Shown here: positions 1 through 9,152 of the stretch, in pieces
Layout: each line of letters opens with the position of its first letter
How positions within the stretch are numbered: the stretch's first letter is position 1
Source: Natrinema pellirubrum DSM 15624
GTDB lineage: Archaea > Halobacteriota > Halobacteria > Halobacteriales > Natrialbaceae
NCBI RefSeq assembly: GCF_000230735.2
Contig: NC_019962.1
Location: forward strand, 1,674,001 to 1,738,000
Length of the DNA stretch: 64,000 nt
Direction of reading: 5' to 3'
The notes under the pieces: model-generated
What the model was told of the DNA's origin: nothing
Seen by the model: only the letters and a program-made list of their open reading frames with translations
Database searches by the model: none
Translations under genes and position numbers: made by a program

Positions 1-1
1 C

Positions 2-172
2 GTCGGCAAGACCGGCATGCACGGCGAAGCCATGCAGGTCAAATGCCGAATCAAGGAGGGCGAGAATCAGGGACGCATCATCACCCGTAACTGCCTCGGG
101 CCGGTCCGCGAAGGGGACGTACTCCAACTTCGCGAGACCGCCCGCGAGGCCGACTCCATCGGGGGACAATAA
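2..172 (+). CDS. rps28e: 30S ribosomal protein S28e, C-terminal part
   Basis: The window opens inside this gene; the 56 visible codons give the conserved S28e body, with [18 protein letters not shown] followed by the LRETAREAD tail that ends the family. S28e is a small OB-fold protein of the archaeal/eukaryal small ribosomal subunit. Its stop overlaps the next start (TAATG at 170-174), so it is translationally coupled to rpl24e, in the usual archaeal order rpl7ae-rps28e-rpl24e-ndk. Only the N-terminal residues are missing. Confidence 0.96.
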   Translation, partial: VGKTGMHGEAMQVKCRIKEGENQGRIITRNCLGPVREGDVLQLRETAREADSIGGQ

Positions 173-522
173 TGGTCGAGAAACGAACCTGCGACTACAC
201 GGGCGAAGAGATCGAACCCGGTACGGGCATCATGTACGTCAAAAACGACGGCTCCGTACTCCACTTCGTCGACTCCAAGGCGGAGAAAAACTACAAGCTC
301 GGGCGCGAACCCCGAGACCTGGAGTGGACCGAAGAGGGTCGTCGCGGCAAGGGTCCCGCGCAGGACGAGACGCCTGCCGACGAGACCGACGAGGACGAGG
401 ACCTCGAGACGGACGCCGACGACGAGGAAGACGCGCCCGCCGGTGACGACGCGGTCGACGAGACCGAGGAAGCGGAGGCCGACGAGGCCGAAGACGCCGA
501 AACCGAGGCCGAGGAAGCATGA
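172..522 (+). CDS. rpl24e: 50S ribosomal protein L24e with long acidic tail
   Basis: Residues 1-60 are a complete L24e zinc-ribbon-like ribosomal protein ([19 protein letters not shown], then the conserved [11 protein letters not shown]). The family is normally about 60-70 residues, but this protein runs to 116: residues 65-116 are almost only Asp, Glu, Ala and Thr, an acidic low-complexity extension. Haloarchaeal L24e proteins can carry such tails, so the function is still ribosomal. The start overlaps the rps28e stop, and the stop overlaps the ndk start (ATGA at 519-522), so the three genes are one coupled operon. Confidence 0.96.
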   Translation: MVEKRTCDYTGEEIEPGTGIMYVKNDGSVLHFVDSKAEKNYKLGREPRDLEWTEEGRRGKGPAQDETPADETDEDEDLETDADDEEDAPAGDDAVDETEEAEADEAEDAETEAEEA

Positions 523-983
523 CCGATCACGAGCGAACCTTCGTGATGGTCAAGCCCGACGCCTTCGCGCGCGGACTCGTGGGCGAGGTCGTCTCCCGAC
601 TCGAGGACCGCGGGCTCAAGCTCGTCGGCATCAAAGTCGAGAACATGCCCCGCGAACGGGCTGAAGAACACTACGGTGAACACGAGGACAAGCCGTTCTA
701 CGACGACCTCGTGGACTTCATCACCTCGGGACCGGTCGTCCCGATGGTCTGGGAGGGCCAGGACGCGACCCGACAGGTCCGCCAGATGATCGGCGAGACC
801 GACCCGCTCGAGGCCGAACCCGGAACGATCCGGGGCGACTACGCGCTCGACCTCGGTCGGAACGTCGTTCACGCCGCCGACCACGAGGACGAGGGTGCGA
901 ACGAACGCGAGATCGCGATCCACTTCGACGAGGACGAGCTGATCGACTACGATCAGCACGACGCCGAGTGGCTCTACGAGTAA
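519..983 (+). CDS. ndk: Nucleoside diphosphate kinase
   Basis: The 154-residue protein matches NDK over its length. It opens with [14 protein letters not shown] and carries the active-site block near residue 120 ([19 protein letters not shown] type; NVVHAADH holds the phospho-accepting His). NDK moves the gamma phosphate between nucleoside triphosphates and diphosphates through that His. It is the last gene of the ribosomal operon, overlaps rpl24e by 4 bp, and is followed by a hairpin with a T-run. Confidence 0.97.
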   Translation: MTDHERTFVMVKPDAFARGLVGEVVSRLEDRGLKLVGIKVENMPRERAEEHYGEHEDKPFYDDLVDFITSGPVVPMVWEGQDATRQVRQMIGETDPLEAEPGTIRGDYALDLGRNVVHAADHEDEGANEREIAIHFDEDELIDYDQHDAEWLYE

Positions 984-999
984 CGCATTCCGGATCGAA

Positions 1000-1024
1000 C
1001 GGCGGCTTCACCGCCGGTTTTGGC
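1000..1024 (+). terminator. Hairpin plus T-run after ndk
   Basis: CGGCGG-CTTCA-CCGCCG forms a 6-bp stem with a 5-nt loop, followed by GTTTT, 17 bp after the ndk stop. Its position at the end of the ribosomal operon fits a transcription stop, although archaeal termination depends mainly on the T-run. Confidence 0.5.
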
Positions 1025-1159
1025 TGTCGCTAGTATCAGTTACGGCGAGCTGAGACGTTGGCATACATATATTTTCAGACAGACGTAAAGTCTAATGTGG
1101 CGGCCGAAGTAGACGCCCGTGGTGGTTTCGAATGGGAACAGACGGTAGGTGGTTCGTGG

Positions 1160-1567
1160 ATGCGTGAACGGGAGGGTGTATCGAGCTTGCAGGCCGACGC
1201 GATGCCGTCGCTGGACCTCGTTTTCGATCTCCTCTCGAACAGACGACGGCGCTACGCGCTATACTACCTCAATCAGCAATCCGATGGCGTCGCGACGGTC
1301 ACAGCCCTGGCACAGAACGTCGTCGCGTTCGAGCGGATCGCCGCCAAGGACGCCGACCGCGATTCGGCGCGGTCGCCACCCGACCGGGACGCGGACCCCG
1401 CCGACGAACGGGAAACCGTTCGGGTGGAACTCCGACACGTCCACCTCCCGAAACTCGAGGATGCCGGTGTTCTCGAACACGACCGGCGAAGCGAGACGGT
1501 GCGGTACTGGGGACAGCCGTCGCTCGAGGAGTGGCTCGAGCATGCACATCACAAGGAGATGTCGTAG
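1160..1567 (+). CDS. Haloarchaeal HTH-domain protein (DUF7344-like)
   Basis: An acidic protein of 135 residues if it starts at ATG 1160. The block LDLVFDLLSNRRRRYALYYL followed by a helix-rich stretch and LPKLEDAGVLEHD is the pattern of the winged-helix DNA-binding domain common in haloarchaea (the DUF7344 kind), with the wing near the C-terminus. The frame is open upstream to 1058 and a GTG lies at 1097, but a TATA-like ACATATATTTT at 1064-1074 would put transcription start near 1095, so a start at 1097 or 1160 is preferred. It is a single gene, not part of the ribosomal operon. Targets are unknown. Confidence 0.75.
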   Translation: MREREGVSSLQADAMPSLDLVFDLLSNRRRRYALYYLNQQSDGVATVTALAQNVVAFERIAAKDADRDSARSPPDRDADPADERETVRVELRHVHLPKLEDAGVLEHDRRSETVRYWGQPSLEEWLEHAHHKEMS

Positions 1568-1853
1568 ACCGTCGGTCACGGACCGCGAACGCGGAGCCGG
1601 CGGTGGGCGGTCGGGTTGGGGTCGCTGATTCGGTTTGCTGTCCCGAGCCCGGTGGGACCACAGGCCAGTCGCGGTCCCACCGGCAACGACGGACCGGAGA
1701 CGGTCTGAAAGGTTTAAGTCCGAGTCCGTAGTGGTTCCGGTGACGTATCGGGAAATCGCCAGCGGGAGCGGCGATACTTTATGGCGTGTGATATCGTCTC
1801 TCTCCTCAAAACTTAACAGGCGAGAAACCGATACGATTCATGAGGTGTATACT

Positions 1854-2456
1854 ATGGCTGACCACGAACTTCCACCACTGCCGTACGATTACGACGCGCT
1901 CGAACCGGCACTGTCCGAACAGGTACTGACCTGGCATCACGACACGCACCATCAGGGCTATGTCAACGGCCTCAACTCCGCCGAGGAAACCCTCGCCCAG
2001 AACCGCGAGGAGGGCGACTTCGGCTCGACGCCGGGCGCGCTCAGCGACGTCACCCACAACGGCTGTGGCCACTATCTCCACACGCTGTTCTGGGAGAACA
2101 TGTCCCCCAACGGCGGCGGCGAACCCGAGGGCGACCTCGCCGACCGCATCGAGGAGGACTTCGGTTCCTACGAGGGCTGGAAGGGCGAGTTCGAGGCCGC
2201 TGCCGGTGCCGCCGGTGGCTGGGCACTGCTGGTCTACGACCCGGTTGCGAAACAGCTTCGCAACGTCGCGGTCGACAAGCACGACCAGGGCGCACTCTGG
2301 GGCTCCCACCCCATCCTCGCGCTGGACGTCTGGGAACACTCCTACTACTACGACTACGGACCGGACCGTGGCGAGTTCATCGACGGCTTCTTCGACGTCG
2401 TCAACTGGGAGAAGGCCGAAGAAGAGTACCAGACCTGCCTCGACCACTTCGAGTAA
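1854..2456 (+). CDS. sod: Superoxide dismutase, Fe/Mn type
   Basis: 200 residues, the normal length. The N-terminal block LPPLPYDYDALEPALSEQV is followed by the first metal His region (TWHHDTHHQGYVNGLN), the central NGCGHYLHTLFWENM, and the C-terminal DVWEHSYYYDYG that carries the Asp and His metal ligands. It dismutates superoxide to peroxide and oxygen in the cytoplasm. ATG 1854 was chosen because the longer upstream frame has no family similarity. It is a single gene. Confidence 0.97.
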   Translation: MADHELPPLPYDYDALEPALSEQVLTWHHDTHHQGYVNGLNSAEETLAQNREEGDFGSTPGALSDVTHNGCGHYLHTLFWENMSPNGGGEPEGDLADRIEEDFGSYEGWKGEFEAAAGAAGGWALLVYDPVAKQLRNVAVDKHDQGALWGSHPILALDVWEHSYYYDYGPDRGEFIDGFFDVVNWEKAEEEYQTCLDHFE

Positions 2457-2631
2457 GCGACGAGCCAGTCGATCCCGAATTTTTCTTGTGCCAGTCCCGG
2501 TAGCCACCGCTGCCGGTCCCGACCCGACACCATTGCCGAACCCGCTCGAGCCGATCGCCCGACGCTCGCTCGCGGACAGTGGCTGTGAATGACTGCCATG
2601 GTTTAACTGTTCGTGGGACGATCCCCATTCT

Positions 2632-5600
2632 ATGGCTGCCGAGGACAGCGGCGTCAACGCGAGGGTCGAGAATAGAGACGGGACGCGACACCGGCCGCCG
2701 CTCGAGACGGGAGCGGGCGGCGACGATGCCGGCGGGGAACTCGCGGCCGACCTGCGAGCAGCCGTCGACGGCGACGTTCGGTTCGACGAGTACACGCGGG
2801 TCCTCTATGCGACGGACGGGAGCATCTACGGCGCACAGCCTGCCGGCGTCGTCTTCCCGCGGGACACCGCCGACGTCCGCGCGGCGATGACCGTCGCGGC
2901 CGACCACGACGTGCCGGTCCTGCCCCGGGGTGCAGGGTCGTCGCTCGCCGGACAGACCGTGGGACCGGGCTGTGTCGTCCTCGACCTATTGCGGCATATG
3001 GACGAGATCCGTGAGATCGAGCCCGACGGCCGGACTGCCGTCGTCCAGCCAGGGGTCGTTCAGGACGATCTCGACGACGCCCTCGAGCCCCACGGACTGC
3101 GGTTCGCGCCCGATCCGGCCTCCTCGAACCGGGCGACGATCGGCGGCGGGATCGGCAACAACTCGACGGGTGCCCACTCGGTCCGGTACGGGATCACCGA
3201 CGCCTACGTCGAGGAGTGTCGGGTCGTGTTGGCCGACGGCTCGCTGATCCGGACGCGGGACGTCGTTCTCGACAGTCCGGAGTGGGAGCGGCTCGTTTCG
3301 AAAGACGACCGCGAGGCCGCGATCTACCGGACGGTGCGGGCGCTCGTCGAGGACAACGTCGACGAGATCGAGGAGCGCTATCCCGATCTCAAGCGCAGCG
3401 TCAGCGGCTACAACCTGCAGAAAGTGATTCGAGAGGACGCGGAGAGCGAGGCGGCGAGAGCCGCCTCGGAAGACCGAGCGGGCAAAGCCCGCGAAGAGGG
3501 GAACCGGGTCCTCAACCTCTCGAAACTGCTCGTCGGGGCGGAGGGAACCCTCGGCGTCGTCGTCGAGGCCACGCTCTCGCTCGTGACCCGGCCCGACGAG
3601 ACCGCGCTCGCGGTCTACTGCTACGACGACCTGCTCGAGGCGCTGGCCGCCGTCCCCGAGGCGCTCGAACTCGAGGCCAGCGCGGTCGAGTTGATGGACG
3701 ACGAGGTGTTCCGGCTGGCCGCCGAGTCGGCGGAGTACGCCGAGTATGTGGAGCCGATTCCCGAGGGCACCGCGGCCGCGCTGCTGCTCGAGTTCGATTC
3801 GGAGGTCGTCGACGACCTGCCTGCGGCCGTCGAAACCGCGACGGCCGATCTCGTCGGTGGCGGGGCGGCGGTCGATTCGATCACGGCGTTCGAGCCGGCC
3901 GCACAGGACCGGCTCTGGAAACTCCGGAAGGCCGCCATCCCGCTGTTGATGAGCATGGACGGCGATCCGAAACCCTACCCCTTCGTCGAGGATGCCTCCG
4001 TACCCCCAGGAGAACTGGCGGAATACGTCGCTGGGTTTCAGGAAATCCTCGAGGACCACGACACCGAGGCCGCCTACTTCGCCCACGCGGGCGTCGGAAC
4101 CCTCCATATCCGGCCGGTCCTGAACCTCAAAGAGGGCGAGGACGTCGAGAAAATGCGGGCCATCGCCGACGACGTGACGGACCTCGTCCGCGAACACAAC
4201 GGCTCGTTTTCGGGCGAACACGGGGACGGCCTCGCGCGGACGGAGTTCAACCCCAAGCTGTACGGGCCGGACCTCTGGGCGGCGTTTCAGGACCTCAAAT
4301 CTGCGTTCGATCCGGACTGGCGCATGAACCCCGGCAAGGTTGTCTATCGGGACGACGATCCGACGGACAGCCGGGAGAACCTGCGGTACGGCCCCGACTA
4401 CGCCTCGCTCGAGCCCCGAACCACCCTCGAGTTCGACGACGAGGGCGGCTTCTCGGAACTCGTCGAACTCTGTAACGGCTGTGGGACCTGTCGCCAGACC
4501 GACGGCGACGTGATGTGTCCGACCTACCGGGCGACCGAGGAGGAGATCGCCACCACGCGCGGGCGGGCCAACCTGCTCCGGGCGGCGATCAGCGGCGAGA
4601 TCGATCCCGAAGAGCTGTACAGCGAGCGGTTCCAGTCCGACGTCCTCGACCTTTGTGTCGGCTGCAAGGGCTGTCAGAGCGACTGCCCGACCGGCGTCGA
4701 TCTCGCGAAGCTCAAGGCCGAAGTCAAACACGGGTATCACGAGCGGGAGGGTGTGAGCCTGCGCGAGCGGTTGTTCGCAAACGTCGACCGACTGGCGTCG
4801 CTGGGGAGTACGTTCGCGCCGGTGACGAACCACGCGACGGACCTGCCGGGCGCGCGGACCGTCCTCGAGAAGACGATCGGAATCGCACCCGAGCGGACGC
4901 TGCCGACGTTCCGGCGGGAGTCACTGGTCGAGTGGTTCGAGCAGCGAGACGTCGACGCCGTCTCGGAAACGCGAGCGGGAGCGCCGCGAGCGCGCGGCGG
5001 AACGCGGGTGGCCCCCGAGGACGCGACGGCCGGCGTCGTCCTCTTTCCCGACACGGATACGAACTACTCGAATCCCGAGGTCGGGAAGGCCGCCGTCGAG
5101 GTCCTCGAGGCCGCGGACGTTCGCGTGGCGATCCCGGATCTCGGACCGACCGGGCGAGCCGCCTACTCCGAGGGGCTGCTCGAGACCGCGGCCGAGCAGG
5201 GTCGCGAGCTGCTCGACGACCTCGAGCCCTCTCTCGAGCGTGGGTGGTCGGTCCTGTTCGTCGAACCCTCGGACGCGGCGATGGTCGTCGACGAGTACCG
5301 ATCGCTACTCGCGGACGGCCGGGTGGAGCGGCTCGCGGCGAACGCCTACGGCGTCTGTGAGTACGTCGACGAGCGCCGGCTGGACGAGGTGATCGCGTTC
5401 GACGAGTCAGTGACGGCGGGGACGCCGGTGACGTTCCACGGCCACTGCCACCAGAAAGCGCGCGGTGCGGACCACCACGCCGTGGGCGTCCTCCGGCGGG
5501 CGGGCTATGCCGTCGAGCCGGTCGATTCGACGTGCTGTGGGATGGCCGGGAGTTTCGGCTACGAGGTCGAACACTACGATCTCTCGAAAGCGATGGGGTC

Positions 5601-5772
5601 GTTGCTTCGGGAGCAACTCGAGGCGAGTTCGGCCGAGTCGTCGGGCAACGACAGCGAGACGATCGTCGCTGCGCCCGGCACCTCCTGTCGGACACAGGTC
5701 GGTGACCTCGAGGGGTACGATCGGCCCGCTCACCCCGTCGAACTGCTCGCTCGAGGGCTCGAATCCGAATAG
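2632..5772 (+). CDS. FAD-binding and Fe-S dehydrogenase, D-lactate/glycolate type
   Basis: A 1046-residue fusion of three modules. The FAD (PCMH/VAO) domain has GAGSSLAGQTVGPGC near residue 100 and GGGIGNNSTGAHS near 172; the FAD-oxidase C-terminal domain has AHAGVGTLHIRP and SGEHGDGLARTEF near 527. Two [4Fe-4S] motifs follow, CNGCGTC near 614 and CVGCKGCQSDCP near 676, then CCG-domain motifs GHCHQKA near 938 and STCCGMAGSFG near 966. This GlcD+GlcF-like layout is typical of respiratory D-lactate or D-2-hydroxyacid dehydrogenases that pass electrons to the membrane chain. The substrate cannot be fixed from sequence. Residues 1-45 are a poorly conserved lead. It stands alone. Confidence 0.9.
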   Translation: MAAEDSGVNARVENRDGTRHRPPLETGAGGDDAGGELAADLRAAVDGDVRFDEYTRVLYATDGSIYGAQPAGVVFPRDTADVRAAMTVAADHDVPVLPRGAGSSLAGQTVGPGCVVLDLLRHMDEIREIEPDGRTAVVQPGVVQDDLDDALEPHGLRFAPDPASSNRATIGGGIGNNSTGAHSVRYGITDAYVEECRVVLADGSLIRTRDVVLDSPEWERLVSKDDREAAIYRTVRALVEDNVDEIEERYPDLKRSVSGYNLQKVIREDAESEAARAASEDRAGKAREEGNRVLNLSKLLVGAEGTLGVVVEATLSLVTRPDETALAVYCYDDLLEALAAVPEALELEASAVELMDDEVFRLAAESAEYAEYVEPIPEGTAAALLLEFDSEVVDDLPAAVETATADLVGGGAAVDSITAFEPAAQDRLWKLRKAAIPLLMSMDGDPKPYPFVEDASVPPGELAEYVAGFQEILEDHDTEAAYFAHAGVGTLHIRPVLNLKEGEDVEKMRAIADDVTDLVREHNGSFSGEHGDGLARTEFNPKLYGPDLWAAFQDLKSAFDPDWRMNPGKVVYRDDDPTDSRENLRYGPDYASLEPRTTLEFDDEGGFSELVELCNGCGTCRQTDGDVMCPTYRATEEEIATTRGRANLLRAAISGEIDPEELYSERFQSDVLDLCVGCKGCQSDCPTGVDLAKLKAEVKHGYHEREGVSLRERLFANVDRLASLGSTFAPVTNHATDLPGARTVLEKTIGIAPERTLPTFRRESLVEWFEQRDVDAVSETRAGAPRARGGTRVAPEDATAGVVLFPDTDTNYSNPEVGKAAVEVLEAADVRVAIPDLGPTGRAAYSEGLLETAAEQGRELLDDLEPSLERGWSVLFVEPSDAAMVVDEYRSLLADGRVERLAANAYGVCEYVDERRLDEVIAFDESVTAGTPVTFHGHCHQKARGADHHAVGVLRRAGYAVEPVDSTCCGMAGSFGYEVEHYDLSKAMGSLLREQLEASSAESSGNDSETIVAAPGTSCRTQVGDLEGYDRPAHPVELLARGLESE

Positions 5773-5972
5773 TTAGAATCTGGATTGCCGGTTTCGTCGG
5801 GTGGACGGCGGCACGAGCCGTCTTGCTACCGTGGCAACACGGAGCGGCCACGCCCTCCCCAACCGATTCGCTTCCTCCTTTCAGTCGGTCGCTCATCCCT
5901 CGCACGGAGTCGCGCCGCGGTTCGCCCTGACGGCGAACCGCGACCCAGCGCGCGCCACCGCATCGCGGTGGA

Positions 5973-6659
5973 TCAGCCCTCGTCGTCGATGCCGGCCGCC
6001 CGTCGGTACTCCTCGAGCAGCGTGGGGAACTGGCCGCCGCGGACGTACCGCAGGCCGAACTCGTCGGCCCAGGAGATGATCCCGCGGTCCTCGGTGACGA
6101 CGCCGGCGTCGAGTTCGCGCGCGAGGATCAGCAGATCGAAGTCCTCACGGGAGTCGAGGACGCCCTGACGGAGTGCCCGCCGATATTTGTCGCGCAGGTC
6201 CGAGACGACGCGGTCGGCGTCGGTCATGTACTCCTCGCGGTCGCCGTCGCCCGAGCCGTGGGCGAGTTCGTCCGGATCGAGCTGTTCGACCTCGCGGATC
6301 GCCTGTTCGGAGACGCGAAGCCCCCGATCGACCCGGTCGCTCATCTCGTCGATGAACTCGTAGACGATGTTCGCCGGAATGGTAACGCCGTACCGGTCGG
6401 GGCTCTTGCGGACGACCCACGTGTCGAGCCGCGAGAAGACCTCGTCGTCGACGTCGCGCTCGCGCAGCATCGTCGCGAGTTCGTCGTGGATCGACGGGGG
6501 GACATAACAGGAGATGTTGAGTTCGAGGCGCGCGGTCGCAACGAGGTCGAGTAGGCGGATTACGGCCGTCTCTATCCCCTCGTCGTCCCGTCGGATCTCC
6601 TCGGTGATGAACAGCGACGTGTCGAGGACGAACCGCTGGCGTGGGGGGTCACCGGACAT
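5973..6659 (-). CDS. RNA ligase partner protein (PIN-like)
   Basis: 228 residues from ATG 6659 (the frame is open further upstream but without similarity). It opens with [13 protein letters not shown], a PIN-fold first strand with its acidic residue, and ends with a second acidic cluster ([22 protein letters not shown], with Asp residues and [10 protein letters not shown]). This is the archaeal family described as RNA ligase partner, found beside the Pab1020-type RNA ligase. Here it is divergent from that ligase with 121 bp between the starts, so the pair probably shares a control region. PIN-like acidic residues suggest a nuclease, but its activity is not established. Confidence 0.88.
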   Translation of the reverse strand: MSGDPPRQRFVLDTSLFITEEIRRDDEGIETAVIRLLDLVATARLELNISCYVPPSIHDELATMLRERDVDDEVFSRLDTWVVRKSPDRYGVTIPANIVYEFIDEMSDRVDRGLRVSEQAIREVEQLDPDELAHGSGDGDREEYMTDADRVVSDLRDKYRRALRQGVLDSREDFDLLILARELDAGVVTEDRGIISWADEFGLRYVRGGQFPTLLEEYRRAAGIDDEG

Positions 6660-6780
6660 ACGCGGAGGTTCGACGGTCCGACACAAAGAGGTCGGCCCAA
6701 AAACGGGTCGGGACCCGGCTGCTCGCGACCGGTCCGAGGACGGCCCGGTGTTTTTGGGCCGGTGCGTGGTCGGACGACGT

Positions 6781-7911
6781 ATGGACCGGGACGCGTATCG
6801 CGAGCGGCTCGCGGCCACGACCGACGATCCCGCGGACCTCTTCGAACACTTCGAGGAGCGGTCGGTGGCGGGCCGGACCCACCACGTCCTCACGGCCGCG
6901 CGCCACGGCGTCGAGCGCGGGACCGTCGTCGTCGAGGACGCCGACGTCGTCGTCCGCGGCTACCCGAGCATCCCGCGGATCCTCGTTCTCGAGCCCGGTA
7001 TCGAGTCGTTCTTCGCGGGCACCGAGACGGTCGTCGTCGAGGAGAAACTCGACGGGTTCAACGTCCGGATCGCGGCCGTCGGCGGCGAGCCGCTTGCGTT
7101 TACCCGAAGCGGCTACGTCTGTCCGTATACGACCGCCCGGGCGCGGGCCCTGCTCGACCTCGAGCCCTTCTTCGAGAGACACCCCGAGACGGTCCTCTGT
7201 GCGGAGCTGATCGGTCCGGAGACGCCCTATACGACCACCGACTACGCGGGGGTCGACTCCCACGACGTCCGCGTGTTCGACGTTCGGGACGGGGAGTCCG
7301 GCGAGCCGATGCCGGTCGCCGACCGGCGCGCGCTCTGTCGGGCGTTCGACTTCGGCCAGCCGCGGTGTTTCGGGCGGGCGGCCCCGTCGGAAGCGGTCGA
7401 GATAGCCGCGGCCGCCATCGCCGACCTCGACGCCGCCGGCCGGGAGGGCGTCGTGTTGAAGTCGGCCGACGGGGAATCGATGGTCAAGTACACGACGGCA
7501 TCCCAGCATCGCGAGGAACTGGCCTACGCGTTCTCCTTGCCGTTCGAGTGCGGCCGCGATTTCGTCTTCTCGCGGATCGTCCGCGAGGCGTTTCGGGCCG
7601 CCGAGTTCGCCGAGAGCGACGACCGGCTCCGGGAGCGAGCCCACGGCCTCGGCGAAGCGATCCTGCTACCGATGGTCGCGACGATCCGTGCGGTGGCCGC
7701 CGACGAACCGATCGGCCAGCGCCACACCGTCAGGGGCGACCCCGACGCGCTCGAGGCGCTGTTCGATCACCTCCGCGAGCAGTCGCTGACCATCGAAATC
7801 GAGGCCGACCGCCGCGAGGACGGCGACCGCGTCGTCGCGTTCCGGAAGGTAGCCGACTCGAGCCGGGATCGGATCCGACACTATCTCGACGGCGGGACGC
7901 GAGACGAGTGA
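6781..7911 (+). CDS. ATP-dependent RNA ligase, Pab1020 (Rnl3) family
   Basis: 376 residues, the usual length of this archaeal ligase. The nucleotidyl-transfer Lys is K89 in [12 protein letters not shown] (motif I); [11 protein letters not shown] and LCAELIGPE match the next ligase motifs; EGVVLKS near residue 222 is motif IV/V. The family seals or circularises RNA ends through an adenylated lysine. It is transcribed away from its partner gene (5973-6659). ATG 6781 directly follows a short TTTTTGGG-containing leader. The physiological RNA substrate is unknown. Confidence 0.92.
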   Translation: MDRDAYRERLAATTDDPADLFEHFEERSVAGRTHHVLTAARHGVERGTVVVEDADVVVRGYPSIPRILVLEPGIESFFAGTETVVVEEKLDGFNVRIAAVGGEPLAFTRSGYVCPYTTARARALLDLEPFFERHPETVLCAELIGPETPYTTTDYAGVDSHDVRVFDVRDGESGEPMPVADRRALCRAFDFGQPRCFGRAAPSEAVEIAAAAIADLDAAGREGVVLKSADGESMVKYTTASQHREELAYAFSLPFECGRDFVFSRIVREAFRAAEFAESDDRLRERAHGLGEAILLPMVATIRAVAADEPIGQRHTVRGDPDALEALFDHLREQSLTIEIEADRREDGDRVVAFRKVADSSRDRIRHYLDGGTRDE

Positions 7912-8039
7912 CGGCGCGAGTCAGGACGAGGTGGCATCTGTCGCTGACTCGGGGCGGTCGGACGCGTGGACCCGACCTCACCGTCGGCGCTCGACTCCCG
8001 AACGAATCATTTAGGCGTCAGCCGGCGGTACGAGGGTGT

Positions 8040-8306
8040 ATGCCCGTACCCAAATCGGAGTTCGAGAGTCTCCCGCCGTGTGACTTCTACACCCCCGCGG
8101 AACTGCTCGAGGAGGACCGGATGTACACCGTCTACGAGATCGCCCGCCTGCTCCAGGGGATCGAACCGGACGCCGACATCGACCGCGAGACGGAGGATAT
8201 CCTGCTCGACTGGGCGATTCCGTGGGTGATGACCAACGCCGAGGACCTCGTAGTCGCCGAACCCCGCGACGAGGACGAACCCGGCTACTACGGCCTGCGG
8301 GAATGA
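8040..8306 (+). CDS. Small conserved haloarchaeal protein (DUF5827-like)
   Basis: 88 residues, acidic and well ordered: MPVPKSEFESLPPCDFYTP, then a helix-rich centre (EDRMYTVYEIARLLQGI) and a conserved ending EDEPGYYGLRE. I recognise this as a haloarchaea-wide conserved protein, probably the one catalogued as DUF5827; no function is known to me. Its stop overlaps the start of the next gene (ATGA at 8303-8306), so the two are translated together and probably act together. Confidence 0.8.
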   Translation: MPVPKSEFESLPPCDFYTPAELLEEDRMYTVYEIARLLQGIEPDADIDRETEDILLDWAIPWVMTNAEDLVVAEPRDEDEPGYYGLRE

Positions 8307-9133
8307 TCCTGCTCGTGGTCGGTGCCGACCGTGTCGACGCCGGCAAGACCACGTTCTCGGCCGGCCTCCTCGAGCGGACCGGCGCGGTCGGCTACAAGCC
8401 CCGTGCCGGCAATGACTTCTGGTTCGACCACGACGACTGTCGCCGGGCACTCGCCGACGGGCGACTGTACGGCAAAGACGCCGCGCGACTCTCGGCGGCC
8501 GGCGGCCGCGAGCGACTGCCCGAACGGCTCAACCCCGTCCATCGGCTGTGGCGGCCCGCTCCCGACGGCGGGACGGGACTGCTCGGCCGCTCGGACCGGG
8601 AGTTCGTGATCGACCGAATCGGTCGGGACCCCGACGACCCGCTGTTCGTTCGCAACGCCACCGCCGACGTGCCGGACCGGGTCGCCGAGGCGCTCCCGCT
8701 TTCCGACGCCCTCCCCGTCGAGACCGTCGACGAGTTCAACGCCCTCGCCGAGCGCGAGTACGTCCCCGCCTTCGAGCGACTGGCTGCCGAGATCGAGGCC
8801 ACGGAGGTGGCCGTCGTCGAGTCCTACAGCGACATCGCGCTTCCGCTCGACTCCCTCGAACCGGCGTCGATCGCGGCCGTCGCGGCCGTCGAACCTGGCC
8901 GCGCCCGGATCTATCCGGGCGGTCGCTACGCTCGGGCCTGCGAGGTCGCCAGCTCCAGCCCCCGTGATGGGGCCGTCGAGAAACGCGTCCCCGACGTTCT
9001 CGAGTATCTCGACCCCCTCGAGCGGGTTCGGCTGCCGGCGCTCGGGGGCGACGACCGGGACGATCCCGCACGGATCGCTGGCGCGTATGCGGACGCCTAC
9101 GACGCACTGCTGGACGCCGCCGGCCGGGCGTAG
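8303..9133 (+). CDS. P-loop ATPase of unknown role
   Basis: 276 residues. The N-terminus MILLVVGADRVDAGKTTFSA is a Walker A loop (G-x5-GKT variant, residues 7-16) of the kind seen in dethiobiotin synthetase/cobyrinate-synthase-like NTPases. A later block VAVVESYSDIALPLD is in the place of Walker B/substrate loops. The start codon overlaps the previous stop. No enzyme partner genes for biotin or cobalamin lie nearby, so a specific product is not assigned; a haloarchaeal conserved ATPase is the safe call. Confidence 0.75.
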   Translation: MILLVVGADRVDAGKTTFSAGLLERTGAVGYKPRAGNDFWFDHDDCRRALADGRLYGKDAARLSAAGGRERLPERLNPVHRLWRPAPDGGTGLLGRSDREFVIDRIGRDPDDPLFVRNATADVPDRVAEALPLSDALPVETVDEFNALAEREYVPAFERLAAEIEATEVAVVESYSDIALPLDSLEPASIAAVAAVEPGRARIYPGGRYARACEVASSSPRDGAVEKRVPDVLEYLDPLERVRLPALGGDDRDDPARIAGAYADAYDALLDAAGRA

Positions 9134-9152
9134 CTCGCAAAAACGCCCGCAG

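Noticed and set aside
2986-4833. 615-codon open frame on the minus strand opposite the FAD/Fe-S dehydrogenase
   Set aside because: High GC keeps the antisense frame open; the plus-strand protein has complete motifs throughout, and the antisense product has no recognisable domain.
6762-8039. Long frame upstream of the small protein at 8040
   Set aside because: It overlaps the RNA ligase in another frame and is Arg/Pro-rich; only the part from ATG 8040 has a normal haloarchaeal composition.
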